Source: Ilex aquifolium (Eukaryota > Streptophyta > Magnoliopsida > Aquifoliales > Aquifoliaceae). From it: a stretch of 64,000 bases of DNA. Shown in pieces: positions 31,112 through 42,189 of the stretch (positions are counted from its first letter, which is position 1; each line of letters starts with the position of its first letter). The translations under genes were made by a program, and so were the position numbers. The stretch lies in assembly GCA_951799425.1 (NCBI GenBank), contig OX637397.1, forward strand, positions 20,279,064-20,343,063. The letters are read 5' to 3'. The notes beneath the pieces are model-generated. The model made no database searches. It saw only the letters and a program-made list of their open reading frames with translations, and had not been told where the DNA came from.

Positions 31112-31307
31112 GTCTCTGTGTTGGGGGTACTTGTTGCGGCCCGTGTACCATTCGAAAAATTGAGCATGTTGTTCAGTCATCCTTGCAATCTCGTCCTGCC
31201 CTTGGCCCACCATTTGTACCTCATACCTTAGGAACTTGTCTGTACCTCTGAGCAGGAGCCTTAGGAGCCTCTTCCTCCACTTGTTTCAGATTCTGAACTG
31301 GATCCAT
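31112..31307 (-). pseudogene. Gypsy gag, N-terminal part
   Basis: ATG at 31307 (MDPVQNLKQVEEEAPKAPAQ). After a frameshift/stop near 31235 it continues RYEVQMVGQGQDEIARMTEQ and HAQFFEWYTGRNKYPQHRD up to the copia edge. It is the same gag as 25421-25890, and the reading frame is in phase across the copia element. Confidence 0.7.
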
Positions 31308-31489
31308 TAAACGTATGTCAAACCATTTATGGCAATAAAAATGCATGTAATGTGATAATACTCATTACAACACCCAAAACTTATCCTAGCAGCTAACTCA
31401 CCAGACCCCAACAACGCGCACACATCCATTGGGTGTGTGTAAGAATCCATTGTAACCTCCTGACTCAATAAAAGACCCTCATAAACCTA

Positions 31490-31533
31490 ATGCTCTGGTA
31501 GTAAATTTTGTCACACCCCAACCCGGATGGGTC
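31490..31533 (-). repeat. Stub of the gypsy 5' LTR and degenerate PBS
   Basis: Minus strand: GGGTTGGGGTGTGACA then AAATTTACTACCAGAGC, which looks like an LTR end followed by a decayed TGGTATCAGAGC primer-binding site. The LTR is cut off at 31533, where a CAGGGCC-starting sequence begins. Confidence 0.5.
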
Positions 31534-32367
31534 CCTTTGTCAGGGCCAACTCAACAGTAAAAAAAATAAAGCCCGGGCTTTAGACCCCAAATTTTTAAAA
31601 AGTCCCATAATTTTTGGTATAATTTTTAATTTTTTCTTTATTGAAATACCATTTTTCATAATTCATAGACTGTGCAATTTAACAGTTCCGTCTTTCATGA
31701 GATTTGATTTAATTAAATCAGCTGATTCCCTATTTTAGGAGATCTTTTTTTCTTGTAACAAATAGAGAGAGACCAGACCTTAGAAGTCAATTGTCTTTTA
31801 CATCCAACGAAAGTTATCCCACAAAGTTTGACAACGCTCTCACTCATTGTTCGATCGAAACTTCCACACATCTTATTTGGCTAGATATCAAAACGAAAAA
31901 TCAGCTTCGAAGTTGATGAAACTTTGGAAGTTTGTTCCTTTAATGAAGAATACCATATCTGCAGTGTAAGAATTCCAGTGAATTTGGTCATTTGGAGCTG
32001 TCGACGAACCGTTGGTATCCACCACCATAACCATTGAAGCAGTCTGTCGAAACCAAAAAGGAACAGTGTTGGGTTCTTGAATCTTCTGAAAAAAGTATAT
32101 TTTACTCCAATCTTGCTGGCCCCACAATAAAAAATAAAAAAACAAGGCACATGCCTCTTGTCCCAAAGTCATCCACTTTGACATATCTCTACAAAAGTTT
32201 TGTCCACTTTAAATCTTTTGATGCATTTTATATCCTCTTTGTTTATCGTATATGTCATACCCCATGGCCTATGACAGAGAACCATCAAATGCCTTTTCTT
32301 CTTCAACAATGTCAGCCACATTGTTACAAGCAAAGTATTTGACTGACAACAATGTCACTTTATAATA
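31534..32367. other. Possible hAT-type end and unassigned sequence
   Basis: 31534 starts CAGGGCCAACTCAACAG and is followed by AAAGCCCGGGCTTTAGACCCC, a style of sequence seen at plant hAT termini. The other end is not found. The rest of the stretch, including overlapping minus-strand frames at 31881-32184, holds nothing I recognise. Confidence 0.3.
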
Positions 32368-32599
32368 TCTATATAATAAATTAACTTATAATTCAAATCT
32401 CAAAAATAAACAAAATGACTTTTGCTATTCGCGGTTGAGAACGCTTTAAATTTTACTTTAAAATTAATCTAACGGTTAATATCAACACCCTAAATTTAAT
32501 AGGAAAAATAGGCCCTTAAGGGTGTGTTTGGATTGATTTTTTAAAAGTACTTCTAAAAATTATTTTTCATAAGTACTTTAAAAAAAATAATAGTATTTG

Positions 32600-32875
32600 A
32601 AACCGTCCTACCACTACCTCTACCACCCTACCCCTACCACCACCACCAGCGCCACCACCGCCACCACCACTACCTTTACCACCACCGCCACCTCCGCCCC
32701 CGCCCCCGCCACCACCACCACCACCGCCACCATCGTTGCCCCCACCACCACTGCTGTTGCCACCACCACCTCCACCGCCGCCACCACCACTATCGCTGTC
32801 GCCGCCGCCACCACCGTCACCATCGCCGCCGCCACCACCGTCATTGCCACCCACCACAATCATCACCGTCTCTTA
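32600..32875. repeat. (CCA/CCG)n minisatellite, first array
   Basis: Imperfect trinucleotide array, C on one strand and G-rich on the other. It yields false Gly-, Thr/Ala- and Pro-rich open frames in several frames. Confidence 0.95.
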
Positions 32876-33189
32876 CAACCACCACTGCCACCCACCACCT
32901 CTCACCCTCACTACAAACCGATGCTTAAATTCTTTTATCTCTTCTCTATATTTGTGATTTGATTTTGGATATGAATACAAATTTCAAAAGATAAACAAAA
33001 TGACTTTTACATTTCGCGGTTCAGATCACTTTAAATTTTATTTTAAAGTTAATCTAACGGCTAATATTAACACTCTAAATTTAATAAGAAAAATAGGGCC
33101 CTAAGGGTGTGTTTGAAGTGACTTTTTAAAAGTATTTCTAGAAATTATTTTTCATCAGTACTTTAAAAAAAAAATAGTGTTTGAAACCG

Positions 33190-33690
33190 TCCCACCACTA
33201 CCTATACCATCACCATCACCCCCACCACCACTACCTCTACCACCACGACCACGACCGCCACCACGACCGCTGCCGCCATCACCACCACGACCACCAGCAC
33301 CGCCACCGCCACCGCCGCCGTTGTCACCACCATTGCCGCCACCGCCGCCACCACCAGCACCGCCACCACCATCGCCGTCGTCACTTTCGCCGCCATCGCC
33401 ACCACCACAACCAGCGCCACCAGGGCCACCGTCGCCACCACCGTCGCCACTGTCGCAGCCACCACCCCCACCCCCATCATTGCCGCCACCCCCACCACCA
33501 CCGTCGTCACCATCGTCGCCCCCGCCGCCACCAACACCACCACTGCAGCCATTGCCGCCACCACCATCACCGTCGGCATCACCGCCACCACCGCCATCAC
33601 CACCGTCGCCGCCGCCACCATAATCGCCGTCGTCGCCACCACCACCACCACCACGGTCATTGCCACTCACCATAACCATCACCGTCTCCT
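33190..33690. repeat. (CCA/CCG)n minisatellite, second array
   Basis: About 500 bp of the same imperfect trinucleotide array as 32600-32875. Open Gly-rich (minus) and Pro/His-rich (plus) frames across it are artefacts of composition. Confidence 0.95.
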
Positions 33691-33842
33691 ACCACCACCA
33701 CCTCTCACCCCCACTACAACCGATGGTTAAATTCATTTATCTTTACTCTATGTTTGTGATTTGATTTTGGATATGAATACAAATATGTTTATTGTTTATC
33801 ATTTTTTATTACTCTGTGCCTTCAGACACAAGCAATAACTAG

Positions 33843-36063
33843 TTATACTATATTGTAGGACTGCCATTCATTAAAAGTAATATATATAGATGTCACATTG
33901 TGATGTCACACTGTGTGATGCATACTATTTAGATTGTGCATGAATCAGTGAATGTAATTTTACATTTTTTGTCGATAATTAAAGTGTTAATGAAGGTGTT
34001 ACATTGTCATGTATCACTGTCATGTCACATTATCGACAATTTGAATTGGAAAAGAAGGAAGATCGGTCTTCAATGATGCTTCAACGTCTGTTCTGTCACT
34101 TCAGAGGTGAACGATTCAACTTCCTCAAATTTTGGATGCTTGTGTTTTTTTTTTTTTTTTTGGGTTGAAAGCTGATAGTTTTTGTGACAAATTTTGTTTA
34201 AATTTGAAAACCCATGTTTTTGGGTGCTTGGTCAGTTGCCAAATTTTGTGGACTTGTTGCATGAAGTTCGGCGGTTTCCAAACACAGAAGTTGCGTTAGT
34301 TTGTATTACCTCTGTGGGTATTTTTGTCACACACAAAAAAAAAGACTTATTCACAAAATATTTTAACCAAAGGACTTTTATACAAATAAGTCCTATATAG
34401 TGTATCGGCTTATAAAAAATTCAAAAATTAAGTTCAATCAAAATTTTTATTGTATTAGTTTTGACCTATGATCCAATTTATAACATTAGAAATCTAAAAA
34501 TCAGAAGTTAAAAAAATAAAAAAACACTCAAAAGTCAACTCATATTTAACCTCACCCATTTTCTTTCTCTTTGGTAAAAAAAAGTAAGAAACAAAAACAA
34601 AATGAAATTAAACTCTCTCTCTCTCCCTGGTAAAAAATAAAAACAAAAGATAAAACATCTTTTTCGACGATACTAACGTATCTTTCTTCTGTCTATCTTA
34701 GATACAAAATTAACAATAAATTAATTTTTTTTTAAAAAATAATATTAAAAATAAAAAGACATCATTTAGTGATTTGACTTTAGGCCTCAAATTACCTTTA
34801 ACCATCCCTGCCCTTTGCATTATGCCTCGCTCAAAGATAACCAACAAACACCTTTTGACATACCCTTCTAGGACAAACTTCAATAAAAATTTATACATCA
34901 TATTAACAAGCTCTCTAATTCTCTCTCTCCCGATGATAATTAGTATAAGCTACTTAGTGTCACCTAAACCTTTTACTACGCAACATCACCTTTCTTCACC
35001 ACTATAAAATGTACAGTGGTTCCACCGAGATTTCAACCACCTGAAACACTAAAGTTACCAGTGGGGTGTAAGTTTTACAATACGCTTAGTGAGCATACTA
35101 GCATTATCTAATACGAAAATAATAAAATAAGTATGGATCACGCTTTGAGCAAAAAAACAAACCATCACTTTAAAACATATAGTCAAAACTTCAAAATACT
35201 TTAGTCACAAACCAAGGGTCATTTTTCCCATGACCAAAGTTAAGACAATACCATAACCTCAAATCTCAGCTCAATCCATTGATATTGAATGAGTAGAGGG
35301 CCATTCATTATCCCCAATGGTAGGGGTGCTCCAACATGCCTCCTAGTTTTTATCCAAAGAGACAAGTAGCTCCTCTCCAAATACTCCCATAAAACAAGGC
35401 TAATTTGAATATCAAAACATCGATACTTTGAGAAAACCCAATTTCAGAAAATTATCATGATCCATAGATACGAAATAAAATTCTCAACTCATAGTTCTCA
35501 AACAAACATTTAAGGAATTCACTATTTAACAAAAACACTCTCATAAACCATTTAAACACAAGTCATTTAGTTTTCAAACTATATAATATAATGTACTCAC
35601 CTTAAGCACCCTCACGCTAAATCACTTTTTACGCACCGGGTTTATTACTGGTAACAAAATCTGAAGTGGTCTTCTCGGCACCTAAGATAATATATCCCAT
35701 GACCCTAGTAAGTATCATTTTCAGATATAACAAGTTAGATACATGAGTGCATGCCTGAATCTTTGGTTCAATTTCCTTCCTATACTTCAACTGTTACCAC
35801 ACCTTTTGACTTAATATTTTGGATATTAATTGCGCCTTTGCAGCTTGTAACCCACAAATCCATGTCCCTATTTCCCAATTTTAGCTACCAAATACCTTAT
35901 CCAAACCTAGACCTAAGTTTTGAATAGCATAGGAAGTTATTTTAACTTCTAATACCAAATTCTAGATTTTAACTTCCATCTTATCGGATTAATTTTTGGT
36001 GTTTAAAAAAATCAGCAACTTAGTTCCAGCAAAAAAATTTCAGCTACTTAGTTTCTTACCAAC
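33843..36063. other. No supported gene
   Basis: AT-rich. Poly-T at about 34147-34162, and short AT frames only. The 35000-36063 part continues at 41114 beyond the inserted gypsy element and has no recognisable coding or repeat ends. Confidence 0.45.
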
Positions 36064-36068
36064 AAAGT

Positions 36069-36890
36069 TGATGATGCACAAATCGGTATTGCACAAGATC
36101 AACAGTCGAGTATATGAACATGTGTAATTAATGAGTAATAAATAGGCAATCAATGACAGATCAATGACAAAACAATAATTATGGAGTGAACACAAAGATA
36201 TATAGTGGTTCGGTCCGGGTGACCTACTCCACTCTCGGGAATGGCTGCGGTGGTCGGAGATCTTTATTGATGAACAATGTTACCGGGAGAGTAACTCCGG
36301 GAGTATTACAATACTTTGGGAGAGAGAAGCAATGTGTGTAGGGAGGTGTACTGTGTGTAGGGATCTCAAATTGTAGAGGTCTCAAGGTCATTGAACATGT
36401 GTGTAGATGTTCCTCCTTGTGGAGAGGACTTACATTATATAGGTTCACTAAGACGGTGAGGCGGTGACGTGAGGAAGAGAACTTCTACTATTTTGGTAAG
36501 TATAGTTATGGTAGGATTAAATCTCCATGCGTATCTCGATATTCTCTCCTCGTGCTCCTATTCAATCGGAGGAGGATCCTGGGCTTGGACTTGAGTTGGA
36601 GTGACAGAGTCAAGAGGGCGAAGGACTCCACGAGGTTGTGTAGGAGAGGGAACATAGGACAAAGGGGGGAAGGGATCCCCTTGGGTGGCCTCCCTTGGGC
36701 GACGCCCCTTTGGGGTAGCCCCTTGGGCGGCGCCCTTGGGGTGTCCCCTCGAGGGTGTCCCACTTGACTCCTCCTTGACTTTGGTTTCTCCTTAACTTGG
36801 GCTCCTCCTTGACTTGTTGACTTAGGCTCCGAGATGATGTGGGCCTTTCTTGATTCATTAGGCCTGACCCAGTTAATTTTGGGCTCATCA
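36069..36890 (-). repeat. 3' LTR of gag-only gypsy
   Basis: 822 bp, with a handful of substitutions relative to the other LTR. It contains GGGCGGCGCCC-type GC-rich repeats near 36690-36740. Confidence 0.9.
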
Positions 36891-37074
36891 TTTGCCCCCC
36901 ATGCCCCAAGCCTCTGACTTTTTGTAAGAGGAAGGGGTTGAGGGCATGTGTTTCTTCTTCACTTGAGTAGGAGTTTACTTGCTCCCACAGTGTTTTTTCA
37001 TCTTCAGGGACTTTGCTGAATTTATCGTTTTTTTTTTGGGCGACACCATCGCGTGGGTACAACCTTGGCGAGGC

Positions 37075-37265
37075 GAGGGCGCTGGCACTGAGTCTTGGTC
37101 ATGTTGGCGTTGGATATTGACCATTGGGTGCTGGCGCTGAGTATTTACCATTGGGCGCTGGCGCTGGGTATTGACCATTGGGCGCTGGCGCTGGGTATTA
37201 ACCATTGAGCGCTGGCGCTGGATATTGACCTTTGGGCACTGGCGCTGGGTATTAACCTTTGGGCG
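37075..37265. repeat. 27-bp minisatellite GGGCGCTGGCGCTGGGTATT
   Basis: About seven copies of a 27-bp unit (ACCATTGGGCGCTGGCGCTG plus GGTATTG) in the pol-less interior of the gag-only gypsy. As the unit is divisible by three it stays open, giving a repeating MVNTQRQRP on the minus strand. Confidence 0.85.
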
Positions 37266-37640
37266 CTGCCTCCTCCCTTTTTTTTTTTTATTTTCTTTCC
37301 CTTGGGCATCACCTCCCTTCTCCCTCTTTCTTTCTCTCTTTTTTTTTTCTTTTATTTCCTTGCTTGGGCGCCGCCTTCCTTCTCCTTCTTTCTTTCTTTT
37401 TTTTTTTCTTTCCCTTGGGCTTGTGCGCCGGCTCCTGCACTTTTTTTTTCTTGGCTAGGGCGCCGCCTCCTTCACTTTTTTTTTTTTGGCCTCCTTTGGG
37501 CGAGAAGGAGAGTTGGGCGCCTCCTTTGGGCGAGAGGGAGAGCTGCTGTGGGCACCACCTGGAGGCTGGTAGGGTGCTTTGAGTGATGCCAAGAGGTTGA
37601 CAGGGCGCCTTGGGCGACGTCAGAGGCCTTGGGCGCTGCT
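37266..37640. repeat. T-rich/GGGCGCC repeat region
   Basis: Alternating poly-T runs and TTGGGCGCCGCCTCC-type blocks, repeated several times. It lies in the interior of the gag-only gypsy. Confidence 0.7.
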
Positions 37641-38089
37641 GTGTTTGGGTGACGCCTTGAGTCTTGCTATGGGTGATGCCTCTCTGGTGCTTGGTCACTA
37701 ACTGACCTTGTATCTAATTAAAGGCGCCATGTTGATAAGGCGATGGTGGAGGCTCTATGTGCTTTCAAGGTGGTGTCTTCCCCTCCTTCCAATAGGGCGA
37801 GGTTTGATGCCCCTAGTGCTTCTCGGCCAAGGTCCGATGGTTAGGTTGCATCTTGGGAGATGGGACCCAGTGGTGCCCCCACTCTTTCCCAAACTATGAC
37901 TCCTGTGTGTACTAGAGTTAACTCTTGTGCCGCTGTAGGGGTTGAGACTCCGGTGTGGTTTCTACAGGAGTTGTAGGTAGTCCTGCGGGTTGCAGACGGT
38001 CTGAATTTCAAAAGTGTGCCTGACAAAAATAATGTTATTCCAACATTAAAATATCTAACATAATTGCCTGGAGAGAGAGACAGGTTGTT

Positions 38090-38395
38090 TGCATGAGAGC
38101 AAAGTCAGAGCTGTGGGCGTCCCGAGAGAGGGCCGCATGTACTGAGGCCGAGCTACGTATAGTCTCAGAGATGGCAGCCCTGGCAGAGGCAGAGGCAGAG
38201 GCAGAGGCAGAGGCAGAGACTTACTAGGTGATTACTTGCGCGAGAGTAGTGTCATAGGCCGAGCTACGTGTAGTCTCGGGAGTGGCTGCCGTGACAGGGG
38301 CTTACTAGGTGATTACTTGCGCCAGAGCAGAGTGATAGACCAAGCTACGTATAGTCTCGGGAGACGGCTGCCGTAACAGAGGCTTGAGGTGCTGG
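38090..38395. repeat. ~80-bp tandem repeats and (GGCAGA)n
   Basis: Three diverged copies of a unit with GCCGAGCTACGTNTAGTCTC...GGCTGCCGTGACAGNGGCTT and ACTAGGTGATTACTTGCG (about 38145, 38255 and 38335). The hexamer run (GGCAGA)n at about 38180-38220 lies within the first. Confidence 0.75.
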
Positions 38396-38701
38396 GCGCC
38401 TGGTGAGAGAGGCTAGACCCATCGTCTAGGGGGTGCCCAAGGTGGAGAGGGCGAGACCCCTCGTCTGGGTGGCTGCTCTGCTGGGAGCTGTTTGTAAACT
38501 TTAGGAGAGCAAGACATTTCGGGCACAATAATTTTTGCAGAGTTTTATTTCATAAAATAATAAATAACAAAATAAATTGACTGAAACAATAAAGGATAGA
38601 TAAAATCATTAGATGTCGGTGTCGCATAGGACTTTCCCGGCGGAGTCGAAGTCGCCTCCTCCTCCTAGTCTTCAGGAGATGGTCTGGATTTCTCCGAGGG
38701 G

Positions 38702-40197
38702 TTACTGGCGTTCTATGTCGTCCTGGTCTCGGCCAGGTGGCGGGGCCTGTCCTCTACCAGCAATGTACTGCCTCAACTGGCCACGTTGTATGAGCTCCTC
38801 AATCTTCCTTTTAAGATCAAAGCAATCGTCAGTGTCGTGGCCATGGTCGCGGTGGAAGCGACAGTACCTGCTGGGATTTCTGCGGTTTGGGGCGGACTTC
38901 ATTTTGTTGGGCCAACGGAGCGTGGGGTCATCCTGTATCTAGAATAGGATGTGCTCCATCGAGGCATTGAGTGGCGTGAGAGCTTGCCGCTCTCTCAGAG
39001 GTGGGGGACCAAGACGGTCCTTGATAGAGATTCTCTCTGTCCTATTTCTTTTGTTCTCTACCTCCTACTTGTCTTCACGGGTGTCCTTCCTTTTCTCCCC
39101 TCCTCGGGAGGACTCACCTCTACGGGCCTTGGTGACGTCCTTGGCATTCATATATTTCTGGGTCCTTAACAGCAGCTCGGGCATGCTGAAGGGCGGCTTC
39201 TTGAGGACAGAAAACATGAAACTGGAGGTGCGAAGGCCGGCGATGAAGGCGGCTAGGGCTACCTTGTCATCTGGCTCCTCAATCTGGAGAGCCTCCTCAT
39301 TGAAACTGGCAAGGTAGTCTTTGAGGCTTTCATTCATGTCCTGCTTGATGGTGAACGCAGATGGGTCACGGGCTTCTGATGTCGACGTCCCCTAATGAAG
39401 TGAGAGACGAAAGATCTATTGAGTTCTGTGAAGGAGTGGATGGAGGAGGGCTTGATCTTTGCGAACCATTGGCGTGCAGACCCTTTCAAGGTGGTAGGGA
39501 ATGCTCTACACATAATCTCCTCAAGCACATTGTGGAGTTGCATGAGAGATTTATATGTGTCAAGGTGGTCGAGGGGGTCTTTGGTACCGTCGAAGATCTC
39601 GATGGTAGGCATTTTGAACTTCGAAGGTAGGGGATAGTTAACTATATCAGCTACAAAAGGTGTGTTGGTACGTCTTACCAGGTAGTCCACTATCTCGGGT
39701 GCCTGTGCCTTCATGGCGTTGATGGCGTCGCCGAGTTGGTTATGTACCTTTATGATCTTCTCGTCCCACTGGTTGGGGACATCCTCCGTCGAGTGGTGGT
39801 ACTGGCTTCCATGATCACCATACTATCTCTCGCCTTCGTCCTGCTGCGCAGGTACATGAGGAGGGACTATTGGGCGAGGGGCACCCGAGCGTGGTCCTGG
39901 GGCGCTCTGGCGAGGGACCCCATGGCGGGGTGCTGTTTGGCGCCCTGAGTGAATAGGTTGTTGCTCCTCTCTTGTTGAAGGGAGTGGGGCTCTTCCTATA
40001 AGGTGAGGGGCGACGCCTCCTTGGGCGAGCATCAACTGAATTATCTGCTGATTTTATTTTACCAGTAACTGCATGGTCTGTAAAAGCTGTTGTTGTCCGA
40101 CGATAGGGGTCGCCGTAGCAGACAGTTCCGAGGGTGCGAGGGGAGGCGGAGCCTCCTCTTGGTGGGCCGGGTTGTTGTCCCCCGGTTGCTGACTCAT
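38702..40197 (-). pseudogene. Gag of the non-autonomous gypsy, broken
   Basis: Starts at ATG 40197 (MSQQPGDNNPAHQEEAPPPL), then a Gln/Pro-rich N terminus. The gag core follows (39714-39334: IEIFDGTKDPLDHLDTYKSL, then CRAFPTTLKGSARQWFAKI), continuing 39337-39065 (LKDYLASFNEEALQIEEPDD, VALAAFIAGLR). The end is at 38902-38702 with the knuckle-like CRFHRDHGHDTDDCFDLKR. Frame changes and stops occur between these blocks (for example near 40055 and 39350). The core is the standard retrotransposon gag of plant gypsy elements. No pol follows. Confidence 0.8.
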
Positions 40198-40269
40198 TGA
40201 TCTGGTCGTGATTTCCATGAATTGAATGAGAATAGGAAAACTAGTCGTTTCTCACAGACGGCGCCAAAC

Positions 40270-41108
40270 TGATGATGCACAAATCGGTATTGCGCAAGAT
40301 CAACAGTCGAGTATATGAACATGTGTAATTAATGAGCAATAAATAGATAATCAATGACAGATCAATGGCAAAATAGTAAATATGGAGTGAACACAAAGAT
40401 ATATAGTGGTTCGGTCCAGGTGATCTACTCCACTCTCAGGAACGGCTGCGATTGGCGGAAATCTTTATTGATGAACAATGTTACCGGGAGAGTAACTCCG
40501 GGAGTATTACAATACTTTGGGAGAGAGAAGCAATGTGTGTAGCGAGGTGTAGTGTGTGTAGGGATCTCAAATTGTAGAGGTCTCAAGGTCATTGGACATG
40601 TGTGTAGATGTCCCTCCTTGTGGAGAGGACTTACATTATATAGGTTCACTAAGGTGGTGAGGCGGTGACGTGAGGAAGAGAACTTCTACTATTTTGGTAA
40701 GTATAGTTATGGTAGGATTAAATATCCGTGCGTATCTTGATATTCTCTCCTCGTGCTCCTATTCAGTCGAAGGAGGATCCTGGGCTTGGACTTGAGTTGG
40801 AGTGACAGAGTCAAGAGGGCGAAGGACTCCACGAGGTTGCGCAGGAGAGGGAGCATAGGACAAATGAGGGAAGGGATCCCCTTGGGTGGCCTCCTTTGGG
40901 CGGCGCCCCTTTGGGGTAGCCCCTTGGGCAGCGCCCTTGGGGTGTCCCCCTGAGGGTGTCCCACTTGACTCCTCCTTGACTTTGGCTTCTCCTTAACTTG
41001 GACTCCTCCTTGACTTGTTGACTTGGGCTCCGAGATGATGTGGGCTCCGAGATGATGTGGGCTTCTCTTGATTCATTGGGCCTGACCTAGTTAATTTCGG
41101 GCTCATCA
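40270..41108 (-). repeat. 5' LTR of gag-only gypsy
   Basis: 839 bp. It is longer than its partner mainly by a short duplication, GGGCTCCGAGATGATGT repeated near 41025-41060. Confidence 0.9.
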
Positions 41109-41113
41109 AAAGT

Positions 41114-41320
41114 TATAGCTTTAAAATTTAGCTTAAGTTTTGGCTGCTTATTTTTTTTTTTCCAGCCATTAACTTTGGCACCACTAATCTCAAGCTTAAC
41201 AACTAATAGTTTGATTACCTTAATTGGAGTTTTTAATTTCCAGCAACTTCTCCAGAACTAAATTCTATTTCACTAGTTATTTTTCAGCTTGTATTCATAA
41301 CCATCTATCCACTCCTTATC
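41114..41320. other. Target-site flank of the gag-only gypsy
   Basis: AT-rich continuation of 36063 leftward sequence; no feature seen. Confidence 0.4.
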
Positions 41321-41540
41321 TTTTTTTTTTTTTGGTTCAACGGTTAGGGGTGTCCGAACTAGTTTATGCATACCTCGACTAATCCCCTCCTCAGTCCGGC
41401 AAAGACAGACCATCAACGTCAAGATAAGGGTATTCATGATGGATAAATCTCTCATGGTTTGGCCCTAAGGGGTTATCAAGATTCGAACTCAGGATGTCTG
41501 AGTTCACAACTCATCCCTGTTACCACTTGAACTACCCCTT
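41321..41540 (-). mobile_element. tRNA-derived SINE
   Basis: Minus strand: a tRNA-like head with box A TAGTTCAAGTGG and box B GAGTTCGAATC about 35 bases apart, a tRNA-unrelated body of about 150 bp (CATGAGAGATTTATCC...GACTGAGGAGGGGATTAGTC), and an A-tail (T-run at 41321-41333). The total of about 220 bp is normal for plant SINEs. Direct repeats at the ends are not clear. Confidence 0.8.
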
Positions 41541-41833
41541 AGAGTTTCTAGCCACTACTTTTAGCTAGTAAACATGAACATCAAGTTTTTAAGCACTTTT
41601 AATCAAGTTAAGTTAAAGATTAACAAGTAACCATGCCTTTAAAATTACTTTATCCAAATAAAATAGATATTAGTTAAACTAAGAACAACATATCCAATTT
41701 TTTTCCTTTGTTACGGTACTTCCACTACCATCTCCCTTTCTTTCCCTTGTCTTCTTCTTTGTTATTCTTCTTCCCTTTTTACTCACCCTAGCAGTAAGTT
41801 TCTCCAATTGTCCAACCAGCCATCCACATGGAA

Positions 41834-41835
<2 letters not shown>

Positions 41836-41872
<37 letters not shown>
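41836..41872. repeat. (AT)n microsatellite
   Basis: About 18 uninterrupted AT dinucleotides. Confidence 0.95.
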
Positions 41873-41875
<3 letters not shown>

Positions 41876-42189
41876 TTACAACTTGAAAATCATTATTATT
41901 ATTTTGTTTACACACAGATGCATACATTAACATCTTATGCAACACTTGGTAAATTTGATATTCAAAAAAACCATTAATATTTCATTCATAAATAGTTTTA
42001 TCACTGTATTTTCATTGAGATGTGAATAAAGTTTCTTCATATAGAATATCCTGAAGTGTAGCTCTAATATAATATGACCTTGTTGGTGCAGTATTAGTCC
42101 TTAATTTGGACTTTAATCCAGTTTTATTGATTGATTGGATTGTCGCATATCTAGTAATGTATTTTTAAGTTGTTGAATTTTAGATAATT

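Larger units (their letters stand above)
32390..33779. repeat. Tandem duplication of a unit containing a CCR array
   Basis: Unit 1 about 32390-32985, unit 2 about 32986-33779. Both begin AAACAAAATGACTTTT...TTCGCGGTT, pass through ATCTAACGG and GGGTGTGTTTG, enter the CCACCGCC array after TTTGAAACCGTCC, and end TGATTTGATTTTGGATATGA. The difference in length is mostly in the array. Confidence 0.85.
32368..33842 (+). mobile_element. Small non-autonomous Helitron, 1,475 bp
   Basis: 5' end TCTATATAATAAATTAACTT after an A. 3' end hairpin GTGCCT-TC-AGACAC (one mismatch, about 33816-33829), then AAGCAATAA and CTAG at 33839-33842 followed by T. The 5' TCTATATAATAAA and the GTGCCTT hairpin are shared with the Helitron at 4849-11890, so they are related. 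The interior is two tandem copies of a ~600-790 bp unit, each with a large (CCR)n array. It codes for nothing. Confidence 0.7.
36069..41108 (-). mobile_element. Gag-only Ty3/gypsy-type retrotransposon, non-autonomous
   Basis: LTRs 36069-36890 and 40270-41108 (both TGATGATGCACAAATCGG...GGGCTCATCA), with perfect AAAGT target duplications at 36064-36068 and 41109-41113. Minus orientation: PBS TTTGGCGCCGTCTGTGAG next to the right LTR (40269-40252) and a polypurine tract GGGGCATGGGGGGCAAA next to the left LTR (36907-36891). The 3.4-kb interior has a gag pseudogene but no protease, RT or integrase. In place of pol there is ~1.8 kb of minisatellite-rich sequence. It must have moved using enzymes from a gypsy partner. 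Confidence 0.9.

Noticed and set aside
31881..32184. Two overlapping minus-strand frames of about 90-100 codons
   Set aside because: Different frames over the same bases, no motif recognised, AT-rich surroundings.
32567..33682. Glycine-rich, proline-rich and histidine-rich open frames
   Set aside because: Products of the (CCA/CCG)n arrays, open in many frames on both strands, inside a non-coding Helitron.
36506..37586. Repeated Pro/Arg- or Phe/Ser-rich frames in the gag-only gypsy
   Set aside because: Frames follow LTR GC-rich repeats and the 27-bp minisatellite; not conserved coding.
41470..41540. Candidate tRNA gene
   Set aside because: Box A and box B are present but the cloverleaf is degenerate and followed by a SINE body and A-tail.
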